A stretch of DNA of 64,000 nucleotides from Turneriella sp942492915 (GTDB lineage Bacteria; Spirochaetota; Leptospiria; Turneriellales; Turneriellaceae), in assembly GCA_942492915.1 (NCBI GenBank), contig OW818662.1:3658001-3722000 (forward strand), read 5' to 3'. The stretch's first letter is position 1; each line of letters begins with the position of its first letter. Position numbers and translations under genes: made by a program. Of this stretch, positions 45,989 to 53,060 are shown in pieces. The notes below the pieces were generated by a model. The model saw only the letters and a program-made list of their open reading frames with translations. It had not been told where the DNA came from and made no database searches.

Positions 45989-47161
45989 ATGAATGACCTC
46001 GATTTGATGACTGAAATAGAGAAACTGGCGCACGTACTCAAGGTAACCCCCGACAAACTGCAGTTCTTGCGCACGCTGTCGCTCGACGATTTTCGCCACC
46101 TGAACAATTCCATTTCAGATCGTTTGCTCACTGACAGCTCAGATGTGTGGGCGCGCCTGGCGGGCGTCGCCAAGTTCATGCCGAATTTCATCAATGCGCA
46201 GGTCGCGAAATCTCTGCTTGGGCCGAATATCACGGCGAACCTGACGTACCACGTCGACGTCAAGCAGGCGGTCGCGATCGCAAAGAGTCTCAATATCGAG
46301 TTTCTGGCGCAGGTGGCAGAGAACCTAGTGCCCGCGCGCGCAATCCACATCATTCAGGCGTTTCCGATGGATGTCATGGTGGGGCTGACGCGCATTCTGA
46401 CGCGCGACAGAAAATATTTTACCATGGGCGCTTTCGTCGACCACATGGACAAAGATAAGGTACTCGCGCTGTCGAAAGAGATTCCCGACACCGAGTCATT
46501 GCTGCGCGTCGCTCTCTATACGCAGAACAAGGCGCACGTCGCGTCGCTGACTGACGGCTATTCAGACGAAAAGATCGTCGATATGGTCGAGACCGCGCAG
46601 CGCAAAGACCTGTGGCCTTCGGTGATTGGCCTGCTCGCCTACTTCAACGAAGACCAGCATAAGCGGCTCGCCCGGCTCGTCGGCCAGGTCTCGGTCGATG
46701 CGCTGCTCGGCATGGTACCGTTCGCGATCGAACACGGCGCGCTCGTGCACATATTCGCTTTTTTGAAGCACCTGAGCAACGACATGTACGCGCACATGGC
46801 AACGATCTGCGCGAAACTCGACTCAGAAGCTCTCGCGAAACTGATTCATGCTGCAGAAGAATCGGGCCAGCTGCCGACTGCACTCAAAATCGCTGACCAT
46901 TTGGCCGAGCGTGATGTCGAACGTCTTGCGGCTATGTCGCACCGTTTCGACGACGAATTGCTGAAGCGTGTGATCTTAACTGCGCACGCGGAGAATCTGA
47001 TTCCCTTCGGGCTGCGCCTGCTCGCGCTCTTGCCTGAGACCGAGATACCCCGGGCAGAGCGTATTGCGGGTGCGCTCGACAGAAAGGTCATAAGCGACGC
47101 TCAGGCACAGATCGACCAGGCGATGATGAAAGAGCGGCTGGGTTGGTTGAAGAAGCTTTAG
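45989..47161 (+). CDS. Large alpha-helical protein of unknown function
   Basis: 390 residues from ATG 45989, with GGAG just upstream; the longer frame upstream looks non-coding. No signal peptide or membrane segment. The sequence is a run of ~35-residue helical units rich in Leu/Ala/Asp (for example ALSKEIPDTESLLRVAL, IHAAEESGQLPTALKIADHL), reminiscent of HEAT- or MgtE-N-like solenoids. I do not recognise the family. A scaffold or regulatory role is plausible only by fold. Confidence 0.65.
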   Translation: MNDLDLMTEIEKLAHVLKVTPDKLQFLRTLSLDDFRHLNNSISDRLLTDSSDVWARLAGVAKFMPNFINAQVAKSLLGPNITANLTYHVDVKQAVAIAKSLNIEFLAQVAENLVPARAIHIIQAFPMDVMVGLTRILTRDRKYFTMGAFVDHMDKDKVLALSKEIPDTESLLRVALYTQNKAHVASLTDGYSDEKIVDMVETAQRKDLWPSVIGLLAYFNEDQHKRLARLVGQVSVDALLGMVPFAIEHGALVHIFAFLKHLSNDMYAHMATICAKLDSEALAKLIHAAEESGQLPTALKIADHLAERDVERLAAMSHRFDDELLKRVILTAHAENLIPFGLRLLALLPETEIPRAERIAGALDRKVISDAQAQIDQAMMKERLGWLKKL

Positions 47162-47228
47162 GGGGCCCGTTGAAATGCCATCCTGATTCTTATTGACCGG
47201 CAGTGTTTCAGCCGCAGTTTCTGCGCGT

Positions 47229-48140
47229 ATGAAACTCTTTCGTCTGTTTATACCCGCAGTGGTATTTCTGTCTTTTGGGCCGGCGACCATAGCGCAGTCC
47301 GAAACAGCGAAGCCGGCAGCGAAAGAGCAGAAGGTCTTTTCACTCAATATCAATTCCCCAGCCGACGCTGCATTCACCGAAATCGAGTTTTCCGATATCG
47401 ATCTGTCGCAGGCTACCGATGCCGAAAAGATTTCGGGTGCGCGCGTCCAGGTTGTGCGTACGAAAGAGAAAGTTTTTCGCGAGTATTTGGCCGCTGAAGT
47501 GCAGTTCTTTCGCGTGCGTTCGATACACAAGACGGGCGTCGCGGGCGCTTACAGCAGAACCTTTGCCGTGAAAGACTATCTGCGCAAGGCGTACCGCGAA
47601 CCGAAGCTGCCCCTCGTGCAAGAAGGGCAGACCGAATATTTGCTCGGCAGTCGCATTGAACTGCCGACGCAGCCGAACCTGGTGACGAAGTACAAAATCG
47701 GTGAGGGCGAGTTCATCGAATACCGCGAGCCGCTCGTCTTCGACAAGCCCGACACCTACAAGATGCAGGTCAATCTCGAGAATAAGGCGAATGAAGTGGT
47801 GTTCACAAAAAACTATGTCTTTAAGGTCGAGTTGAATGCGCCGAAGACGCGTATGGTCGTCGACAACCCCGTGCATTCGAAACGCGGCATTACGATCGGC
47901 AAAGACAGCTCGGTGGTGTTTCTTGTCGACGATGCGGAGTCAGGCCGCGCCAAAACCTTCTACCGTATTATACCTTTCGGCAAAGACATGACCGCGATTC
48001 CGTTTGCCGAATACGGTAAAAGGCTCACCCCCGCTGATTTCAGCGCAGGCAAGGGCCTGAATATGCTGCAGTTTTATTCGACCGACAAGGCCGGCAATAA
48101 AGAAGAGATCAAGACCGAAATGGTCTATTCAGAAGAATAA
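47229..48140 (+). CDS. Exported protein with Ig-like C-terminal region
   Basis: 303 residues from ATG 47229. Signal peptide MKLFRLFIPAVVFLSFGPATIAQ. The mature protein contains FTEIEFSDIDLSQATDAEK, a FRVRSIHKTGVAGAYS strand set and a C-terminal segment (LNMLQFYSTDKAGNKEEI) typical of OmpL47/Big-type Ig-like modules in Leptospira surface proteins. Follows the helical protein gene by 67 bp on the same strand. Confidence 0.68.
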   Translation: MKLFRLFIPAVVFLSFGPATIAQSETAKPAAKEQKVFSLNINSPADAAFTEIEFSDIDLSQATDAEKISGARVQVVRTKEKVFREYLAAEVQFFRVRSIHKTGVAGAYSRTFAVKDYLRKAYREPKLPLVQEGQTEYLLGSRIELPTQPNLVTKYKIGEGEFIEYREPLVFDKPDTYKMQVNLENKANEVVFTKNYVFKVELNAPKTRMVVDNPVHSKRGITIGKDSSVVFLVDDAESGRAKTFYRIIPFGKDMTAIPFAEYGKRLTPADFSAGKGLNMLQFYSTDKAGNKEEIKTEMVYSEE

Positions 48141-48152
48141 ACATTCAACCTG

Positions 48153-48575
48153 CTAGGTAACTGGCATCATCTGCGGGTTGAAGACAATTTCCCACAGGTG
48201 GCCGTCCGGGTCTTGAAAGTAACCTGCGTAGCCACCCCAGAAGGTCTCGGCTGCCGCTTTGATAATTGCAGCTCCGGCTCGCTCCGCTTCGGCCATCACG
48301 TGATCGACTTCTTCACGACTCGAAACGTTGTATCCGAGTGTGAATTCAGTAGCTGAATAGGGGCCAACCGGCAAATTAGAATCATGAGCGATGCTCTTGC
48401 GTGGCCAAAGGGCCAGTCTTAGGCCGCCTGAGAGTTCAAAGAAAGCCACCGCGCCATTTTCAAATTCACGGCCCACGATGCCTTCAGTCGAAAGGCCGAG
48501 ACCGTTTCGGTAGAAATGCACCGCGCGTTCAAGGTCTGTGACGCCGAGTGTGATGACCGATATACGCGGCTTCAT
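48153..48575 (-). CDS. Glyoxalase/VOC-superfamily protein
   Basis: 140 residues: two beta-alpha-beta-beta-beta modules of the vicinal oxygen chelate fold. The start ISVITLGVTDLERAVHFYRN and the end YFQDPDGHLWEI are the family signatures; metal ligand candidates are in the second module (E in HLWEIVF). Substrate unknown; many relatives are lactoylglutathione lyase-like or resistance-like proteins. Confidence 0.85.
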   Translation of the reverse strand: MKPRISVITLGVTDLERAVHFYRNGLGLSTEGIVGREFENGAVAFFELSGGLRLALWPRKSIAHDSNLPVGPYSATEFTLGYNVSSREEVDHVMAEAERAGAAIIKAAAETFWGGYAGYFQDPDGHLWEIVFNPQMMPVT

Positions 48576-48599
48576 GGCGCTTCTGCGAGCCGTTGTATG

Positions 48600-48779
48600 T
48601 CAGCCTGTCTTTTGACAAGTACCGAGTGGCCTTTGTAATGAAATGTGCTGCTGTTCAACCGCCGCCTTTGACTTGACAGGTGATTTTATACCCGACTGCA
48701 CACCGACAAACAGCAATAACAACAGCGCAGGGCTGAAGATTGCGAAGATTATCCAGAAGGGCAGAGTGATCATAACCAT
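48600..48779 (-). CDS. Tiny membrane protein, second of a paralogous pair
   Basis: 59 residues from ATG 48779, with AAGGA six bases upstream. MVMITLPFWIIFAIFSPALL is followed by a hydrophobic run to VGV and a polar Lys/Gln tail. The PFWII-F-x-x-x-SP-x-L-x-LLL core is shared with the gene just upstream. The upstream stop TAA forms part of this gene's ribosome-binding site (TAAGGA), so translation is coupled. Not similar to a family I know. Confidence 0.6.
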   Translation of the reverse strand: MVMITLPFWIIFAIFSPALLLLLFVGVQSGIKSPVKSKAAVEQQHISLQRPLGTCQKTG

Positions 48780-48788
48780 TTGAAATCC

Positions 48789-48932
48789 TTATGACGGGTA
48801 CTTTTCAATCAGCGGCGGTTTCTGTTGCAGCGAGGGCGCCGTGAACATACCGACCCCGAGAATGAGCAGCAGAATCAGCACGGGACTGACCACCGAAAAA
48901 ATAATCCAAAACGGAAACGAAAGTACGGTCAT
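48789..48932 (-). CDS. Tiny membrane protein, first of a paralogous pair
   Basis: 47 residues from ATG 48932: MTVLSFPFWIIFSVVSPVLI, then LLLILGVGMF and a Pro/Gln/Lys tail. One membrane helix. Its core PFWIIF-x-x-x-SP-x-L is repeated in the next gene ten bases downstream. A CGCCAG/CTGGCG inverted repeat (48934-48950) lies immediately before the ATG and no Shine-Dalgarno is seen. It lies 60 bp after the large TPR protein gene on the same strand. Confidence 0.6.
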   Translation of the reverse strand: MTVLSFPFWIIFSVVSPVLILLLILGVGMFTAPSLQQKPPLIEKYPS

Positions 48933-48933
48933 G

Positions 48934-48950
48934 CGCCAGCCTGTCTGGCG
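48934..48950. repeat. Inverted repeat before the tiny-protein operon
   Basis: CGCCAG-CCTGT-CTGGCG, 6-bp perfect arms, ending one base from the ATG of the first tiny membrane protein. It could be a hairpin controlling access to the start or the terminator/processing site after the TPR gene. Confidence 0.4.
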
Positions 48951-48992
48951 TTCAGCAAGCGGCAAGTACTTTGATGCAGCGCATACGCGCGG

Positions 48993-50894
48993 CTATTGCA
49001 AATACTGTGCGCGCAGCCGGCCCTGTTCGCGCCGCGCATGGTCGGCGCCGAGGCCATGTTTTTCGGCCGTACCGTAAACACTCAATGCTCCCTGTATATC
49101 GTGTTCTGATTCGAGAAAGCTGGCATACTGCGAATAGAATTGCGCGAGCGGCAGGCTGTTTCTGCCGGCTTCAATAATCGCGAGCTCGCGCTTCTGTTTC
49201 TCGAAATCTGATTCGAGTTTCAGGTAGTTGTTCAGTTCACGGCTGCGCACGTCGTCAAACAGGCCCTTTTTTGAGACTTGCATATCAGAATAGGTTTTCG
49301 CATTTCTCTGGCGGAGTTCAGTAATCAGCGTCTCAAGATCGCGGTGTGCGTCGGCCGCGCCCTGCATGGTGCGTTTAACCTGCACTTTGTCACTTTTTTT
49401 CCCGTAGATATGCATGAGATAACGATTGGCGGTAAACCGCTCTTTGATCCACTGCGTGCGGTCGGTGACATCGCTCGGGTTGAGCGTGGCGATACTCTTC
49501 AGGTACTCTTCAAAGAGCCCCGAAGCGCGCTCGTAGTTGCCGGTTTTTTCAACATGTAATTTGGCAAGCTGCCAGCTGAGGTTCTGCTTTTCGGGCCCGT
49601 TGGGTGTCTCGCTGTGTGCCTTTTCATAAAAGAACGCGGCGTCTACATAACGGCTCTTCGCATAATAGAGCGCGCCGAGCGATGCGTGCGCTTTGCGAAT
49701 CTGCTCGGTCTTAAGCTCGAAGCCCGTACGCGGTTTTTCGTTTGCTGATAGCGCCCGCTCGTATGAATCGATGCTGCGGGAAACATCCTGTGAGGTACGA
49801 TATTCTTCTGCCAGTTGAAAGTTAATAGCAGGATTTTCAGCGTCAAGACGGGTTGCCGCTTCAAGCACGTTGGCGTATGCGGTGAATTGCCGGTTTTGGC
49901 TGTAGTCGTGCTGCAGGGTTTGGTTAAAGTTGGTCTTGTAGAGCGCCTTCTTGTTCAGCACTTTTGAGCGCTCTTTAATGGTATCTTCTATCTGTCGCAC
50001 CAGTACCGACATTTCGATGAGCATATCGGCCGATTTGCGGTTATAGGTCTTCTCGTGCTCACTGAATTTTTTCTTTGCTTCTTCGAAGGCTGATTTTGCC
50101 TTGTCATATTCGCCGCGAACACGCTCGAGGGCCTGCCGGCTCTTTTCTTTTTGGTCGGCAATCAATTGCTGCTGTTTTTGTTTTTCTGTTTCGACTGTAT
50201 TGCCGGCGGTCACGCCAGGGATATTGAGCTGCGGCGAACGTGTGCGGTCGTCGAGCAGCACGAGTTCTTCTTCGAGACGCACCTTCTCGCGTGTCTTTTC
50301 GTCGAGCTGCTTTTTCGCGTCTCGGTATTGAGCCGCGTCATTGACTTCGGCATCGCCGGCTTTGGTTAACTGAAGACGATCACGATCAACATAAATTTCA
50401 TCGTCTAGCCTGAGGCTGCGGTAGCGCAGCGACTGCGCAAAATGGAACGCCGCGTGGTAGGGCTTCTTCAGTTTCATCTGCGCCAGCGCGAAGTTATAGT
50501 GCAGGGCCGCAATGTTCGGTGCTTCTTTAATAACAAAAGATTTCTGTGTCTTTGCGAGCAGATCGCGCATGAAGAGCCGCTGCAGGTTGACGTTCCATTC
50601 TTTGCGGTACCATGCGGCGTTTGAATCGTTGTCTTGCCGGTTGGCGATTTTTTTCTCAGAAGGGTCGCTCAAATAAAACTGGTCGAGCTTTTGTCCGAGT
50701 TCTTCGGCGACCAGGCGCGGGTTAAAGTTAATTGATGTTGCCGAAGCTTCGATTTCGTCGATCGTATAAGGCAGATAGCGCTCGAGCTTTTTTTGTACGG
50801 GGTTTTCGCGTATTTCTTTTGCGCCAAGATACCCCATGCAAGCGAGCAGAAACGCCATTAGAGCAGAAACGTTGAGTACGGGGGATATCCTCAT
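48993..50894 (-). CDS. TPR and coiled-coil protein, membrane-anchored or exported
   Basis: 633 residues. The start MRISPVLNVSALMAFLLACMG is a signal peptide or anchor with a possible lipobox-like Cys. TPR-like repeats occur at about 120-165 (ALHYNFALAQMKLKKPYHAA) and 345-480 (NPAINFQLAEEYRTSQDVSRSIDSYERAL and following). A long charged coiled coil spans about 185-310. Role probably scaffolding in the envelope; no family name. Confidence 0.7.
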   Translation of the reverse strand: MRISPVLNVSALMAFLLACMGYLGAKEIRENPVQKKLERYLPYTIDEIEASATSINFNPRLVAEELGQKLDQFYLSDPSEKKIANRQDNDSNAAWYRKEWNVNLQRLFMRDLLAKTQKSFVIKEAPNIAALHYNFALAQMKLKKPYHAAFHFAQSLRYRSLRLDDEIYVDRDRLQLTKAGDAEVNDAAQYRDAKKQLDEKTREKVRLEEELVLLDDRTRSPQLNIPGVTAGNTVETEKQKQQQLIADQKEKSRQALERVRGEYDKAKSAFEEAKKKFSEHEKTYNRKSADMLIEMSVLVRQIEDTIKERSKVLNKKALYKTNFNQTLQHDYSQNRQFTAYANVLEAATRLDAENPAINFQLAEEYRTSQDVSRSIDSYERALSANEKPRTGFELKTEQIRKAHASLGALYYAKSRYVDAAFFYEKAHSETPNGPEKQNLSWQLAKLHVEKTGNYERASGLFEEYLKSIATLNPSDVTDRTQWIKERFTANRYLMHIYGKKSDKVQVKRTMQGAADAHRDLETLITELRQRNAKTYSDMQVSKKGLFDDVRSRELNNYLKLESDFEKQKRELAIIEAGRNSLPLAQFYSQYASFLESEHDIQGALSVYGTAEKHGLGADHARREQGRLRAQYLQ

Positions 50895-50967
50895 TTTCGC
50901 CTTCTCTCATAATATACGGCAGAAACGGGTGTTTGGGCAAGGCATTTGTGCCCTGCGCAAAGTGTGT

Positions 50968-51201
50968 TCAGAACTTGAGGCCGATCTGGCCGCTTAGCTG
51001 GCAGGTTTTCTGCGTGCGGGCTTCGCGAAAGGCCGCGTAGACCTCGCGGTAACAGGTGCCGCAGCCGGTAGTGGCGTGCGTTTTGGCGACGAGCTTACGA
51101 AAGGTATCAGCCCCTTCGGCGACTGCATCTTCGATGTCTTGCTTGCCGACCCCTTTGCAGAGGCAGAGCTTGCGCGGACGCATGAGGCACGCGAGATCCA
51201 T
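50968..51201 (-). CDS. Bfd-like [2Fe-2S] ferredoxin-type protein
   Basis: 77 residues from ATG 51201 (ATG 51183 also possible). C-L-C near the N-terminus and C-G-T-C 32 residues on (KLCLCKGV, TTGCGTC) give the C-x-C...C-x-x-C cluster of BFD domains, with the intervening helices DIEDAVAEGADTF. BFD proteins move electrons to bacterioferritin or serve as oxidoreductase domains. No bacterioferritin gene is adjacent. Confidence 0.75.
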   Translation of the reverse strand: MDLACLMRPRKLCLCKGVGKQDIEDAVAEGADTFRKLVAKTHATTGCGTCYREVYAAFREARTQKTCQLSGQIGLKF

Positions 51202-51291
51202 CTGGTTTGAGGGTACAATAGCCGCGGCGGGCCGGCAAGTATATTTCGGTATAGCCCTGTACGCCGGGAAGCAGCGCACCTATTCGTCACC

Positions 51292-51660
51292 GTGCGAAAC
51301 TTTCGCAGTGTGAATCTTACATTCGTGGGTCTTGTTCTGTTCGTTGCAGGCAGCTGCGCCAGCCCCGAAATGGTATCGCCGACCGACTCGAGCACCGCGC
51401 GCTCGCCTATTTCACCGGCCGAAGCGGTGAAGCTTGCAGCGCCCCACCTTGAATTATTGTTCCGTCAACGCTGCCAGAGGCGCATTGACAAGCGCTGGTG
51501 CGACAAACCCGCAAGAGATTACGTCTTGATCCAAGGCGCATTTTATTACGTCACGCGTGAAAGTTACCCCTACAAGACCATCAATGCGTATCTTGAACCC
51601 GCGGTGCGCGTGCACCGCGAAAGCGGCAAGCTCGTCTTACCCGAGGCATTGCCGCAGTGA
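51292..51660 (+). CDS. Small lipoprotein
   Basis: 122 residues from GTG 51292. Signal peptide LTFVGLVLFVAGSC with lipobox AGSC. The mature part has a Cys pair region (FRQRCQRRIDKRWCDK) and a conserved-looking FYYVTRESYPYKTINAYL segment. No family recognised; divergent from the Bfd-like gene and converging with the next lipoprotein gene. Confidence 0.62.
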   Translation: MRNFRSVNLTFVGLVLFVAGSCASPEMVSPTDSSTARSPISPAEAVKLAAPHLELLFRQRCQRRIDKRWCDKPARDYVLIQGAFYYVTRESYPYKTINAYLEPAVRVHRESGKLVLPEALPQ

Positions 51661-51663
51661 AAA

Positions 51664-52416
51664 TTACTTCTTTCGGTTAATTGATTCGCTGCCCGGCGCG
51701 CCCGAAATTTCGAGCAGGCCTTGAAAACGATCGGGTTTGCCCGCTTCAGGGTAAGCGGCATACATCTGCAGCTCAGAGAGGTTTACCGAAGCAAGCGACG
51801 CCACCTTGTGATCGAGCGCGATGCGCACGCCCGTGGCGGATGTTTGGTAATTGCTGAAAGTTGCGCGCGCACCTTTGAGTGGCAGCGTCGAAACCCACAT
51901 GCGCATTTCACTCAGCTTGCCTTCGTTGTCGACTGTGAACAGATAAGTATCACCAGGGGTTGAGCCACCCGACTTGAAGCTGACGAGCAGTTTATCGGTT
52001 TCGGCTATAGCGCGCACCGCATTGGGCGTATCAATATGAAACGCGGGATTCAGCCAGTAGGTGTGGTTATAGAATCGTTTGACTGCAGCCGCAGTCAGTT
52101 CGCCGCATTCGTCGAACAATCGCCGCTCGCCTTCGAAACAGAGTGACTTGCCGCTGACCTCGCTGAACTGCACGAGGTTTTTCTTGAACTGCACTTCGAT
52201 GAGCCTGCGCTTTTTATCCCAGAATACCCTGTCGTCTTCGCGAAACACGAACGATACTGCGCTCGTCGCCTTCCATTTTTCAAAATCAGCAGCCGCGAGC
52301 ATACGCTGCGTCATTTTCTCTGCGGCCTCACCCGGTTCGCCTTTCGGGAAGCTGCTGCACTGCGCGAAAACCAGAAGTAAGCCCGGCAGAATATATTTGC
52401 CTTTTGTAAGTTGCAT
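51664..52416 (-). CDS. Lipoprotein of unknown function
   Basis: 250 residues. Signal peptide KGKYILPGLLLVFAQC with lipobox FAQC. The mature part is a beta-rich domain resembling lipid-binding or outer-membrane lipoprotein folds (RLIEVQFKKNLVQF, TYLFTVDNEGKLSEMRMWVS, ARATFSNYQTSATGV). I cannot name the family. Divergent from the exosortase gene. Confidence 0.65.
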   Translation of the reverse strand: MQLTKGKYILPGLLLVFAQCSSFPKGEPGEAAEKMTQRMLAAADFEKWKATSAVSFVFREDDRVFWDKKRRLIEVQFKKNLVQFSEVSGKSLCFEGERRLFDECGELTAAAVKRFYNHTYWLNPAFHIDTPNAVRAIAETDKLLVSFKSGGSTPGDTYLFTVDNEGKLSEMRMWVSTLPLKGARATFSNYQTSATGVRIALDHKVASLASVNLSELQMYAAYPEAGKPDRFQGLLEISGAPGSESINRKK

Positions 52417-52538
52417 ACTAAGAAAATCTCAATTTTACACAATGCGGCAACTCAATTTGCGGGTTGGGGGTAAACTGCTGGTTTGCGTTTTGCAAATCAG
52501 GCTTGCAGGGTTATCGACCCGGTGCGCGGCTGCATGCG

Positions 52539-53060
52539 ATGCGTTTGGCGTGGCTGACTTCGGCGGGTGTGGTGGCTGTGGCCGCACTGGTGAAGGTTAT
52601 CGCGATGACGAGCTCACCATCTCTTCACCGTTGGTTCTTATTGCCGACAGCGCTGTCGCTTTCGGTTTTCACGGGCGAGTCTTTTGCAGAGAATAACGCG
52701 ATCTACATATTTCCCGATTTCGTGCTCGACTATAGCTGCGCCGGCATTAACTTCTTTGTCATCTGCTCTCTGACGACGGCGATCTTGCTCTCGAATGCAG
52801 GTGAAATTTCACGCCCTCACACTCTCTTTGGGTATGTGGTTTTATGGGGTAGGGTGGCGCTGCTTATTGCCGCGATCTACGCAGCGACCCTGCTCGCCAA
52901 TTTTGCGCGCGTCGCCCTCTATTTGCGGCTCTTGCCCTTGTCTGAAGGGCGACCTTGGCTGCACGAAGCTGTCGGCGTCGCCGTGTTTTTATCGATCCTC
53001 ATTTGCTACGCAACACTTTTGAACAGGATACAAAATGCAAAACAACCAACGCTCTCTTAA
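52539..53060 (+). CDS. xrtK: Exosortase K
   Basis: 173 residues from ATG 52539. A polytopic membrane protein with the exosortase catalytic triad in order: Cys67 in DYSCAGINFF, Arg124 in NFARVALYL and His142 in PWLHEAVGV. Exosortases are cysteine transpeptidase-like proteases that cleave C-terminal sorting signals. The short length and the SCAGINFF motif fit the XrtK group, which is known from genome surveys to be encoded next to one dedicated MSEP-CTERM protein; that protein is the next gene, overlapping by 26 bp. Confidence 0.88.
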   Translation: MRLAWLTSAGVVAVAALVKVIAMTSSPSLHRWFLLPTALSLSVFTGESFAENNAIYIFPDFVLDYSCAGINFFVICSLTTAILLSNAGEISRPHTLFGYVVLWGRVALLIAAIYAATLLANFARVALYLRLLPLSEGRPWLHEAVGVAVFLSILICYATLLNRIQNAKQPTLS

